DNA of 64,000 nucleotides from Echinicola sp. 20G (GTDB lineage: Bacteria; Bacteroidota; Bacteroidia; Cytophagales; Cyclobacteriaceae). The stretch is taken from contig NZ_AP024154.1 in the NCBI RefSeq assembly GCF_015533855.1, positions 4,532,501-4,596,500 on the forward strand, written 5' to 3'. Below the pieces are notes generated by a model. That model worked only from the letters and a program-made list of their open reading frames with translations. It was not told where the DNA came from and did not search any database. Both the position numbers and the translations under genes were made by a program. Of the stretch, positions 54,260 to 62,876 are shown in pieces. The number at the start of each line of letters is the position of its first letter. Position 1 is the first letter of the stretch.

Positions 54260-55618
54260 ATGAATAAACCTAACCTTCTACTGTTACTAATCCTTTTAGT
54301 AACAAGTTGCTTACAGGAAAACCTTGAGGCGCCCAAAATGGGAATGGTCAGCTTTTCAGCCATATCATTTAGCCACTTTGGCAATCTATCTCCCAATGCC
54401 CGGATGCTTGAAGATTCCGAGTGGAAACATATCTTTAAGGAATCCGCTAACCTGACCATTACCCACAAACAAACAGGCGCCGAATATTCCCTCCAGTACA
54501 ACCCCAATGACTTTACAGAAGCTTATCAAATCCAACTGCCCTATGGGGAATACACCTTATTTTCTGAAGTAGCTGGAGGCGATTTTGAAAAGTTCTTGCC
54601 CTTCACCATCTCAGGGGAATTTATCCTGGGAGAAACTAGCTTAGATATCAGCCTGCAGGGAAGCACCGAATACGGCCTGGTTACCGTCAAAAAGGAATTT
54701 GTGCTCTCTGCCAATCTGGACGGGGAACACGAGCTGGAGATCTGCGATCAGGGATTTACACTTTATGCCTATGTCAAGGATGGACTTACCCCTACCCTGA
54801 CCATCTACGAGAACTTCAATGGACAAGCACTACAAAAGGAACTGGATATTGCGGCCTACAACCATTACCACTTCTACCTTAAGCTGACCGAAGTTCAGGG
54901 AACCGTCAACCTGATCGAGCTGGCCATTGGGCCATTTGAGTACCATGAAGAGTTTTTTGAAGTAGGGTATTTGGGATGCGGTGATAAAGATGGCTATGTC
55001 TATGATATCAATGGCAATCAATACCCTGTCGTACAAATTGGGGATCAAACATGGATGGCCAAAGATCTAAAAGCAACCTATTACAATAACGGGGATCGCA
55101 TCGCACTCAATACAGAGCAAACAAGCCTCTATACACCAGCTTTGAGGATCAATACTGATAATGGTATTATGTACAACTTTTATGCAGGTACTGACCCTCG
55201 AAAACTTTGTCCATGTGGTTATCATTTACCATCCGATGAAGAATGGAAAACAATGGAGCAATTTCTCGGAGTGGACATATCCGATGATGTTAATGATGAT
55301 ATAAACCTTTCCATCACGCGTGGTAGTGAAGAAAATGTTGGTGGCAAATTAAAGTCCATAGAAGGTTGGGAAACTCCTAATGTAGGAGCCACCAATGAGT
55401 CAGGCTTTTCAGCGCTACCCTATAAGCGAACAAATGAAAGTCAACTTACATCTGCCTACTATATGACATCTACCATTCATCATGATAATAGAGATGAATG
55501 CGAATGTGAGGAGGAAGTTGAGATTCTATGGAGATGGCTAAGTAATTACAGTTCTGGAATTGCGATAGAAATAGACCACCCCTCGACTTATGGTCAGGTA
55601 AGATGTGTCAAAGACTAA
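54260..55618 (+). CDS. Fib_succ_major-type lipoprotein, copy 1 of a tandem array
   Basis: 452 aa lipoprotein (lipobox LVTSC, Cys17). Residues about 20-235 form a beta-rich domain nearly identical in the next two genes (EAPKMGMVSFS, GAEYSLQYNPNDFTEAYQIQ, LPYGEYTLFSEVAGGDFEKF). The C-terminal part (about 245-452) resembles the Fibrobacter succinogenes major paralogous domain: VVQIGDQTWMAKDL, LCPCGYHLPSDEEWKTMEQFL, GGKLKSIEGW, GATNESGFSALP, VRCVKD. A CGDKDGYVYDINGNQY linker replaces the EITSVTDADGNEY of copies 2 and 3. Surface exposure and ligand binding are plausible, unproven. Confidence 0.75.
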   Translation: MNKPNLLLLLILLVTSCLQENLEAPKMGMVSFSAISFSHFGNLSPNARMLEDSEWKHIFKESANLTITHKQTGAEYSLQYNPNDFTEAYQIQLPYGEYTLFSEVAGGDFEKFLPFTISGEFILGETSLDISLQGSTEYGLVTVKKEFVLSANLDGEHELEICDQGFTLYAYVKDGLTPTLTIYENFNGQALQKELDIAAYNHYHFYLKLTEVQGTVNLIELAIGPFEYHEEFFEVGYLGCGDKDGYVYDINGNQYPVVQIGDQTWMAKDLKATYYNNGDRIALNTEQTSLYTPALRINTDNGIMYNFYAGTDPRKLCPCGYHLPSDEEWKTMEQFLGVDISDDVNDDINLSITRGSEENVGGKLKSIEGWETPNVGATNESGFSALPYKRTNESQLTSAYYMTSTIHHDNRDECECEEEVEILWRWLSNYSSGIAIEIDHPSTYGQVRCVKD

Positions 55619-55642
55619 AACATCAATATAACCGCTACTCCT

Positions 55643-57007
55643 ATGAAAAATTCAATCTATTACCTATCCCTTCTCTTCCTGTTGACCACCAGCTGTGTGC
55701 AGGAAAACCTTGAGGCGCCCAAAATGGGAATGGTCAGCTTCTCTAAAGTAACGTTCGAACACTTTGGAGGCCTATCTCCCAGTGCCCGGGTGCTTGAAAA
55801 ATCCGAGTGGAAACATATCTTTAAGGAATCCGCTACCCTGATCATTACCCATAAAGAAACAGGCGCAGAATATTCCCTCCAATACAACCCCAATGACTTT
55901 ACAGAAGCTTATCAAATCCAACTGCCTTATGGGGAATACACCGTATTTTCTGAAGTAGCTGGAGGCGATTTTGAAAAGTTCCTGCCCTTTACCATTACAG
56001 GGGAATTTACCCTGGCAGAAACCAGCCTGGAGATCAGCCTGCAGGGAAGCACCGAATACGGCCTGGTTACCGTCAAAAAGGAATTTGTGCTCTCTGCCAA
56101 TCTGGACGGGGAACACGAGCTGGAGATCTGCGATCAGGGCTTTACCCTTTATGCCTATGTCAAGGATGGACTGAACCCTACCCTGACCATCTACGAGAAC
56201 TTCAATGGACAAGCCCTACTAAAGGAACTGGATATTGCGGCCTACAACCATTACCACTTCTACCTCAAACTGACCGAAGTTCAGGGAACAGTCAACCTGA
56301 TCGAACTGGCCATCGGGCCATTTGAATACCATGAGGAGTTTTTTGAGATCGAGGGTGAGCAAGAGATCACCAGCGTGACCGATGCCGATGGCAACGAATA
56401 CAAGGTGGTTAAAATCGGTGAACAATATTGGATGGCTGAAGACCTCCAAACAACTAGTTCCTGTGAAGGACATTCTTTATTATTATATGATCCTGAGGAA
56501 TTTACAGGGAATTATCCACCAGATCACCTACCTGCTTATACAAAGAGAAATGATAAAATATATTATAATTTTAGAAGTACTAACTCCCCTGGTAGACAAG
56601 TCTGCCCATGCGGATGGCATGTTCCTTCTGATGAAGAGTGGACCATTTTAGAAAGATTCTTGGGACTTACTCTTGATGAAGGTGTGTATGGGTATGAAAG
56701 AGGAAGAAATGAAAATATTGGAGGTAAACTAAAAAGCATTTCAGGTTGGAGAGATCCAAATATTGGAGCAACCAATGAAGTTGGGTTCAATGCCAAACCA
56801 AGTTTCCCTGGTGTACCATCAAATGAAGATTCCTATGCACAATTTTGGAGTTCAACACAATATGGAGATTGGCTACTGGATGACAATCGTCAAGAATATA
56901 CTCCATTAGGATTTGGAAGAGAGCTCACTTATAATTCTCAAGGGATTTACAGAAGAAGAGATTTACTTGGCATTTATTTTACAAGTATCCGCTGTGTCAA
57001 AGACTAA
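55643..57007 (+). CDS. Fib_succ_major-type lipoprotein, copy 2
   Basis: 454 aa, lipobox LTTSC (Cys18). The N-terminal domain to about residue 235 is almost the same as in copies 1 and 3 (small changes such as FSKVTFEHFGGLSPSARVLEKS). The C-terminal domain begins EITSVTDADGNEYKVVKIGEQYWMAEDL and then diverges: QVCPCGWHVPSDEEWTILERFL, NIGGKLKSISGW, GATNEVGFNAKP, FWSSTQYGDWLL, SIRCVKD. FWSST is a typical motif of this domain. It is likely cotranscribed with copies 1 and 3 (24 bp spacers). Confidence 0.75.
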   Translation: MKNSIYYLSLLFLLTTSCVQENLEAPKMGMVSFSKVTFEHFGGLSPSARVLEKSEWKHIFKESATLIITHKETGAEYSLQYNPNDFTEAYQIQLPYGEYTVFSEVAGGDFEKFLPFTITGEFTLAETSLEISLQGSTEYGLVTVKKEFVLSANLDGEHELEICDQGFTLYAYVKDGLNPTLTIYENFNGQALLKELDIAAYNHYHFYLKLTEVQGTVNLIELAIGPFEYHEEFFEIEGEQEITSVTDADGNEYKVVKIGEQYWMAEDLQTTSSCEGHSLLLYDPEEFTGNYPPDHLPAYTKRNDKIYYNFRSTNSPGRQVCPCGWHVPSDEEWTILERFLGLTLDEGVYGYERGRNENIGGKLKSISGWRDPNIGATNEVGFNAKPSFPGVPSNEDSYAQFWSSTQYGDWLLDDNRQEYTPLGFGRELTYNSQGIYRRRDLLGIYFTSIRCVKD

Positions 57008-57031
57008 AACATCAATATAACCGCTACTTCT

Positions 57032-58429
57032 ATGAAATATTCAATCTATTACCTATCCCTTCTCTTTCTGCTGGCCACCAGCTGTGTGCAGGAAAACCTT
57101 GAGGCGCCCAAAATGGGCATGGTCAGCTTTTCAGCCATATCATTTACCCATTTTGGAGGCCTATCTCCCAATGCCCGCGTGCTTGAAGAATCCGAGTGGA
57201 AACATATTTTTAAGGAATCCGCTACCCTGACCATTACCCACAAACAAACGGGTGCAGAATATTCCCTTCAATACAACCCCAATGACTTTACAGAAGCTTA
57301 TCAAATCCAACTGCCCTATGGGGAATATACTCTGTTCTCTGAAGTGACCGGTGGGGATTTTGAAAAGTTCCTGCCCTTTACCATTTCAGGGGAATTTACC
57401 CTGTCAGAAACCAGTCTTGACATCAGCCTGCAGGGAAGCACCGAATACGGTCTGGTTACCGTCAAAAAAGAGTTTGTACGCTCTGCCAATCTGGACGGGG
57501 AACACGAGCTTGAGACCTGCGATCAGGGCTTTACCCTTTATGCCTACGTAAAGGCAGGACTGACCCCTACCCTGACCATCTATGAAAACTTCAATGGACA
57601 AGCCCTGCAAAAGGAACTGGACATTTCGGCTTACAACCATTACCACTTCTACCTCAAGCTGACCGAAGTTCAAGGAACCGTCAACCTGATCGAGCTGGCC
57701 ATTGGGCCATTTGAATACCATGAGGAGTTTTTTGAGATCGATGCTGAGGAAGAGATCACCAGCGTGACCGATGCTGACGGAAATGAATATAAAGTGGTCA
57801 AGATTGGTGAGCAGTATTGGATGGCCGAAGACCTGAACACAACCAAATTCTGTAATGGTGAGGATATCCTGACACTTAGGACTGAACAAATATTTGAAAA
57901 CATTACTGAACCCAATATGAGCTTTGCCGTACAAAATCGGTCAACTATGCTCTATTACAGTGAGGCCGCCATTTACGATGAAAGGAACATTTGCCCCTGC
58001 AACTGGCATGTGTCTACAGATGAAGATTGGCGTAGCTTAGAAACATATTTAGGTTTACCGGAGAATCAATTCGAGAGTGGCTTGTACACCAGAGGTGCTT
58101 CACAAAACATCGGGGGAAAACTTAAAGCAGTTGAAGAATGGCCTTTTCCAGATGACAACTTCAATTATATAAATACGGGTGCCACCAACGAATACGGTCT
58201 TACAATTTTACCATACGGTTATGTATATCCTGATGATCAATTTGATGGAGTTACTTATTATTCCACATTCGAGGATGAATATGAAGCTGCATATATATGG
58301 ACACCTCTTGAAGGCAGCAATATAGAAGATAACGCTTTATACATCCGTGAATTCCGCTACTCTATTGCTGGAATAAGACGATCTCGGTTCAATCCTACAG
58401 CAGCTTCTGTTCGCTGTGTAAAAGATTAA
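57032..58429 (+). CDS. Fib_succ_major-type lipoprotein, copy 3
   Basis: 465 aa, lipobox LATSC (Cys18). Conserved N-terminal domain as in copies 1 and 2, then the shared EITSVTDADGNEYKVVKIGEQYWMAEDL, then a third, different C-terminal sequence (NICPCNWHVSTDEDWRSLETYL, NIGGKLKAVEEW, GATNEYGLTILPYGY, ASVRCVKD). It lacks the FWSST box (reads YYSTFEDEYEAAYIW). It is the longest variant and is followed by a strong terminator. Confidence 0.75.
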   Translation: MKYSIYYLSLLFLLATSCVQENLEAPKMGMVSFSAISFTHFGGLSPNARVLEESEWKHIFKESATLTITHKQTGAEYSLQYNPNDFTEAYQIQLPYGEYTLFSEVTGGDFEKFLPFTISGEFTLSETSLDISLQGSTEYGLVTVKKEFVRSANLDGEHELETCDQGFTLYAYVKAGLTPTLTIYENFNGQALQKELDISAYNHYHFYLKLTEVQGTVNLIELAIGPFEYHEEFFEIDAEEEITSVTDADGNEYKVVKIGEQYWMAEDLNTTKFCNGEDILTLRTEQIFENITEPNMSFAVQNRSTMLYYSEAAIYDERNICPCNWHVSTDEDWRSLETYLGLPENQFESGLYTRGASQNIGGKLKAVEEWPFPDDNFNYINTGATNEYGLTILPYGYVYPDDQFDGVTYYSTFEDEYEAAYIWTPLEGSNIEDNALYIREFRYSIAGIRRSRFNPTAASVRCVKD

Positions 58430-58456
58430 CCAAAATAATTACCATTATAAGATAAA

Positions 58457-58497
58457 AAGAAGAGCCAGCGCAAATAATACGCTGGCTCTTCTCTCTT
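58457..58497. terminator. Bidirectional terminator after the lipoprotein array
   Basis: AGAAGAGCCAGCG (58458-58470) pairs with CGCTGGCTCTTCT (58480-58492) around a 9-base loop, between converging genes, with A- and T-rich flanks. Confidence 0.85.
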
Positions 58498-58514
58498 AAA
58501 TTATCCAATTCTTA

Positions 58515-59075
58515 TTATACCATTTGTCTGCTGTGGGTGCCTTCTCTGACTTCTTCCACCAATTTTCTATTGAAATCGGGAAGGTCATCAGGGGTTCTGG
58601 AAGTAACCAAACCATGATCCACCACTACAGCTTCATCAAACCATTTGGCACCTGCATTCATCAGGTCGGTTTTGATGGAATGGAAAGAAGTCAATTTTCT
58701 ACCATTGACCACATCCGCTTCCACCAAGACTTGTGGTCCATGACAAATAGCCGCTACCGGTTTGTGGTTTTTAAAGAAAGCCCTGACAAACTGAATGGCT
58801 TTCTCACTCCTCCTGAGTTGGTCGGGATTGATCACTCCACCTGGTAGCACCAAGGCATCGTAATCTTCTTCATAAACTTCTTCCAGTGTTTTGTCCACTC
58901 GCACACTATTGCTCCAGTTGCCATTCTTCCATCCTTTGATCGATCCTGTTTCTATGGAAACGACATCTACTTTAGCTCCACTGTCCTCCAAAGCCTGTTT
59001 GGGACTGGTCAATTCTGATTCTTCAAATCCATTAGTGGCTAAAATGGCTACTCTTTTATTTTGTAAGTTTTCCAT
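58515..59075 (-). CDS. DJ-1/PfpI family protein (YhbO/YfkM-like)
   Basis: 186 aa, full length for the PfpI branch. RVAILATNGFEESEL at the N-terminus carries the conserved Glu; YDALVLPGG and the nucleophile elbow AICHGPQ (Cys about 115, His next) complete the active site. Related proteins act as proteases, glyoxalases/deglycases or general stress proteins; the chemistry of this one is not certain. Monocistronic, no signal peptide. Confidence 0.88.
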   Translation of the reverse strand: MENLQNKRVAILATNGFEESELTSPKQALEDSGAKVDVVSIETGSIKGWKNGNWSNSVRVDKTLEEVYEEDYDALVLPGGVINPDQLRRSEKAIQFVRAFFKNHKPVAAICHGPQVLVEADVVNGRKLTSFHSIKTDLMNAGAKWFDEAVVVDHGLVTSRTPDDLPDFNRKLVEEVREGTHSRQMV

Positions 59076-59517
59076 GGTTGTTAAAATTTTGGTTAGCGAT
59101 TAATTTATCATTATTCGTTACCCAAAAAGGTGCAATCACTATGCCAACACCACTATATTTAATTACAAATTGATACTACAAAAACAAATTAACCATATAT
59201 ATAATTAATTTAATTATATAATATAACAATCCTCAAAAGTAACAAAAACTTCAAATCCATTACTCAAAAGGTCAGAAGCCAGAAATCTGGAGGCAAAACC
59301 ATAAAATTCTCCAATAATACAATCATCCAACACGCTTTTAACCTTTGAAGTAATTTGGCAGGTATTCAAATGATTGATTACTCACAACTTAGTCAACATG
59401 ATGTACCACGCTTTGGGGAAATAGGGAACAGTTTTACACTGGAACCTTCTTTGCCTTTTCAAACCAAAAAATGTTACCTTAAAGGTTTAAATTCCAAAGT
59501 CAAAACCTGAAGCTACA
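59076..59517. other. Gene-free AT-rich divergent region
   Basis: 442 bp between divergent genes without a supported ORF. It contains an AT-only inverted repeat around 59197-59219 (TATATAATTAA / TTAATTATATA). Promoters for both neighbours are expected here, but no clear TAnnTTTG box was assigned. Confidence 0.45.
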
Positions 59518-59961
59518 ATGAAGGAACAAAAAACTTATCCACGCTTTTTTTCAGCCTTTGTATTGATAATGATCATCTTGCTTTCATTTCAGTCTGCTGA
59601 ACCTTGGACGGCCAAACAAATGGTCTCCCCCTACGACCTGAGCCAAAGAATGCAAAAAAGTAAAGAAAAGCTCCCCTTGATCTTAAGCATAGGTCCTCAA
59701 GCGGTGATCAAAGGCTCAAAAGACATTGGGCCGGGTCAAGATCCTGACAATATCAAAAAGCTAAAAATGGTCGTCAACCAACTGCCCAAGGATACCGAAA
59801 TCATTTTGTATTGTGGTTGCTGTCCCCTACAAAAATGTCCCAACGTAAGGCCAGCTTTCAAAACTCTCAACGATCTGGGCTTTAAGAACCATAAGCTTTT
59901 GGCCATCCTGAATAATGTCAAAACGGATTGGATCAACAAAGGCTACCCAGTCCAGGATTAG
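59518..59961 (+). CDS. Exported rhodanese-like protein
   Basis: 147 aa with one N-terminal hydrophobic segment (SAFVLIMIILLSFQSAEP), likely a signal or anchor. The rest is a small rhodanese-type domain with an unusual cysteine-rich active loop, YCGCCPLQKCPNVRPAF (Cys about 101, 103, 104 and 109), followed by LGFKNHKLLAI and WINKGYPV. The classical loop is CxxGxR-like; this CGCC version may handle sulfur, metals or thiols in the periplasm. The function is unknown. Confidence 0.7.
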   Translation: MKEQKTYPRFFSAFVLIMIILLSFQSAEPWTAKQMVSPYDLSQRMQKSKEKLPLILSIGPQAVIKGSKDIGPGQDPDNIKKLKMVVNQLPKDTEIILYCGCCPLQKCPNVRPAFKTLNDLGFKNHKLLAILNNVKTDWINKGYPVQD

Positions 59962-59983
59962 AACAGTTCATCAAAAACACTCC

Positions 59984-60036
59984 AAAAAGGCTGTCCCATC
60001 AAGAATCTATATTGACGGGACAGCCTTTTGTTTTTA
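59984..60036. terminator. Bidirectional terminator after the rhodanese gene
   Basis: AAAAGGCTGTCCC (59985-59997) and GGGACAGCCTTTT (60017-60029), then GTTTTT. It separates the converging rhodanese and NPCBM-glycosidase genes. Confidence 0.8.
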
Positions 60037-60055
60037 ATTGCAAGCTAATTGAACA

Positions 60056-62848
60056 CTATTCAATTACATACCAAGTATAGGAATTGGCTGGAATAATGAC
60101 TTTTAGATGGATATTGTACTCCCTGTCCAAAGTGTAATTAACGCTCTTTCCTTCTTTTTCACGAACTTTTGCCTCATCTGTCAAGCCAGTGTAGTATAGG
60201 GGAAGCTTGATTTCCCTGACCATTTCCTTATCCGTTGGGTTAAAGAACATGGCCAGCCCCTTTTCTTTCAAGGCCGGATTAGCGTGCATAAAGCCATCCC
60301 AATCTTTTCCTGATGGCCTTCTCAGGTGAATAATATCACTGTTCAGAATATTTCTGTACTCCTTGTACCAACCAATCACTTCCTTGACCAATTCTTTGGT
60401 CTCTGGAGCATCGTATAACCTCGGCCCCCTATAACAAGCCTGAACGCCAGAACCATAATTTTGCATCATATGATTTTCATAATCTTTCAAATGGTCCTTT
60501 AGTGGCTCCAAAGTAGCGGCTGCTCCACCACCATGATATTGAGTCAGTGGCACAAACGTCCAGCACATGCTCGGTATCCTGTCCCATAGCCCATCATAAA
60601 TGTTCAAGCGTCCATGCATCAGGTGCCTTTCTCTAGGCAAGGACCAGTTGACTTCTCGGTAGCCAATTCCTGTTTTATTAGTACCTGAATTGATATAGAA
60701 GTCCGGTACATTCATGTAAATGCCTTCAGCCCGCATCCATTGATACAGCCCTTGGATCTGGGCATATTGCTTCCACTGAGAATCTCCCAATCCATTATGA
60801 TGAGCGTGGCTGGTAGACGCACAGACATTGCCCGGATAAGAACCATCATTCTCAAATACTTGCATCCCGGTTTGATCAAAAAACTTCTTGATCTTTATGA
60901 AATAATCATAGCCCCACTCACTGCTGAGACAAGGGGAAGAACCAAAGATCATCCCTCCTCTTTTGCCTGTCTCAGGATTGATCACATCCACTTCCTCACT
61001 GATCCAACGACTGGAAAGCAAAGAATAACCGCCCAATTCTATGCCCTTAGAATTGGCATATTCCCTTAACTCACGGAACTTGGCATAGTTTTCCGGTGAT
61101 TCGTCTTCCATATCCATTCCACTACCGAAGCTCAAGATGATCATTTCATATCCAACTTCAGCACATTGGTCTACAGCTGTTTTGACCACCTTAGGATCCG
61201 TAGAGGTCAGGTGAAGGAAGATGGGATTTTCTGTGGTCCATGGCGAAATGGTCCGATACATCTTCCGGATAAACAAGCCATTTCTTTCTTCATCGCGAGA
61301 ATCCATTGGCAACTCCCACACCCTGAATGTGCTGAGTGTATCCCCTACTGCTATGGCTGTTTCTGGCCCTAAAGGTGGCTTGACTTCAAGCAAACAAGGT
61401 AAGTTCAAAGGATAGTTGGTCTGCGTGGTGTACCTAGGATCTTTCTCCCAAAAGACGGTCTCTTGAGAGGTTTTCTGTTGCATCCCTCCAAAAGCATAGT
61501 CTGTTTGGACATGGATATTGGGCTTCACCCAATTTTCAGGAGTCCCCACCAGATTTTCTCCTTCCACCATGGCCAATTGCTCCAATTTAAAGCTGTTCAA
61601 CTGCACAATCAAATCACTGTCATTGATTACTTCTATCCACTTGGAAAGCGTCGGGATGCCATCATACAGCGCAAAGTGAACCTTGACCAAAACACCCTCT
61701 TTTTCAAGCGTAAAGACCACTTCCTTTCCACTTGGCATTTCCTTGTTCATGGCCCAACGAACCCTTTTCCACGCCAGTCTATCCGTAATTTCCTTCACTT
61801 CAAAATCCTGGATCTGGAAACTGTTTTGGGTAGCCATCAGTTCCTCTGTCCATTTCATCAAAGTGTAGCCATACTCCGATTGGGGACTTAATCCACCGAT
61901 ATCATAACTCCGACCATCAATGGTCAGCACTCCTTCACTGGACACAGCACGGAGCAAGGTTTCTCCCGTCATCAAGTTGGTAAAATCAATGGTTGCCAAG
62001 TTAGGGCTTAGCTTAAAAGTTCTTGCAATCAGCCCATTGCTAAGCACAAGATTATCTTCTCCATTTTTAAACACTTCAGCCTTGGCGCTAGAATGATCAA
62101 TTAGCCAATCATAGTTCGGCTGGGCAAGTGGCAGTTCCACCGCTTTTAGTTTACTTAATTTTCCAAGTAAGTATTCCCTAACTTCACTTTTCTGTTCAGC
62201 CTTCTCTCCTACAAAATCACCTGGTTTGATCACTGGGGCTATTTCAAAAAATTCAATTTTTGGCTCTGCCCAAACTGCATGGTCACCACTCGGCCCATCT
62301 CCTGCATCCTCAACAATAAGCTCCAGTACACCACCCTTGACATCTAAATCAATCGTTTTGGCGGCATCACCTTTTCGCATAATTCCACTCTGATAAATCT
62401 CCTCTCCATTATGGACCAGTTTGAAAATGACGGATCCTTGATCCACCATACCATCCTGACCTTCCACACCAACAAACTGCTTTTTACTGGGTGTTACTTC
62501 ATAAAAAATACGCTTCCCATCTGTCAATGGTATTGTTTTTATATTTTCTGACTCATAGTCAATCTTCGAATCATTCACTCCAATCTTGGCAGAAAAGTGA
62601 CTTCCATTGTTCATTTTAATCTTAATGACCGAGTTGGAATGTACTCCTATGCCATCTGAAAAAGACTCCCCACCAATAGATAGCTCCTCTCCTGTTACTG
62701 AACGGTTTTTCACAGGAGCAGCATAAGTTTGCTCACTCAGTGAAATATTCAAGTCCTGCAACGCCGTGTAAGTCTGGGCCTGAATGGTAAAACTCCCACC
62801 AAACACCACAGCCAATAGCAGCAATGTCTGGAACAATTTCATTTTCAT
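60056..62848 (-). CDS. NPCBM-domain putative glycoside hydrolase
   Basis: 930 aa from the ATG at 62848, which gives a clean signal peptide (MKMKLFQTLLLLAVVFGGSFTIQAQ). The longer frame to 62938 would overlap the sulfatase gene. The N-terminal NPCBM/NEW2 carbohydrate-binding module spans about 30-205 (SIGGESFSDGIGVHSNSVIKI, LELIVEDAGDG). A beta-sandwich and then a TIM-barrel-like region follow (EMIILSFGSGMDMED, GIELGGYSLLSSRW, QVFENDGSYPGNVC, GIYMNVPDFYINSG), recalling GH36/GH27-like alpha-galactosidases. Candidate acids are Asp in FENDGSYP and Asp in MNVPDFY. The family is not certain. It follows the sulfatase by 28 bp. Confidence 0.7.
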   Translation of the reverse strand: MKMKLFQTLLLLAVVFGGSFTIQAQTYTALQDLNISLSEQTYAAPVKNRSVTGEELSIGGESFSDGIGVHSNSVIKIKMNNGSHFSAKIGVNDSKIDYESENIKTIPLTDGKRIFYEVTPSKKQFVGVEGQDGMVDQGSVIFKLVHNGEEIYQSGIMRKGDAAKTIDLDVKGGVLELIVEDAGDGPSGDHAVWAEPKIEFFEIAPVIKPGDFVGEKAEQKSEVREYLLGKLSKLKAVELPLAQPNYDWLIDHSSAKAEVFKNGEDNLVLSNGLIARTFKLSPNLATIDFTNLMTGETLLRAVSSEGVLTIDGRSYDIGGLSPQSEYGYTLMKWTEELMATQNSFQIQDFEVKEITDRLAWKRVRWAMNKEMPSGKEVVFTLEKEGVLVKVHFALYDGIPTLSKWIEVINDSDLIVQLNSFKLEQLAMVEGENLVGTPENWVKPNIHVQTDYAFGGMQQKTSQETVFWEKDPRYTTQTNYPLNLPCLLEVKPPLGPETAIAVGDTLSTFRVWELPMDSRDEERNGLFIRKMYRTISPWTTENPIFLHLTSTDPKVVKTAVDQCAEVGYEMIILSFGSGMDMEDESPENYAKFRELREYANSKGIELGGYSLLSSRWISEEVDVINPETGKRGGMIFGSSPCLSSEWGYDYFIKIKKFFDQTGMQVFENDGSYPGNVCASTSHAHHNGLGDSQWKQYAQIQGLYQWMRAEGIYMNVPDFYINSGTNKTGIGYREVNWSLPRERHLMHGRLNIYDGLWDRIPSMCWTFVPLTQYHGGGAAATLEPLKDHLKDYENHMMQNYGSGVQACYRGPRLYDAPETKELVKEVIGWYKEYRNILNSDIIHLRRPSGKDWDGFMHANPALKEKGLAMFFNPTDKEMVREIKLPLYYTGLTDEAKVREKEGKSVNYTLDREYNIHLKVIIPANSYTWYVIE

Positions 62849-62876
62849 ATTATTCAAATTTATCTTATTCTTTATT

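Larger units (their letters stand above)
54308..58429 (+). repeat. Tandem triplication with conserved 5' halves and divergent 3' halves
   Basis: Three units spaced about 1.38 kb. The 5' ~650 bp of each gene (54308-54960, 55694-56347, 57083-57736) are nearly identical at DNA level. Similarity of copies 2 and 3 extends about 100 bp further, through the WMAEDL codons. The rest of each gene differs strongly until the final RCVKD codons. The 24-bp spacers (ending ...ATAACCGCTACT) are the same after copies 1 and 2 apart from one base. Confidence 0.85.

Noticed and set aside
55772-56212. Recurrent antisense frames opposite the three lipoprotein copies
   Set aside because: They recur only because the coding strand is repeated; no start signals or family similarity.
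54260-58429. Diversity-generating retroelement as the cause of the variable lipoprotein C-termini
   Set aside because: No reverse transcriptase gene or template repeat occurs in the window, and the copies differ by length and many codons rather than by adenine-specific changes at one short repeat.
59197-59219. AT-only inverted repeat upstream of the PfpI and rhodanese genes
   Set aside because: Composition alone makes such palindromes likely in this AT-rich spacer; no tie to a regulator or mobile end.
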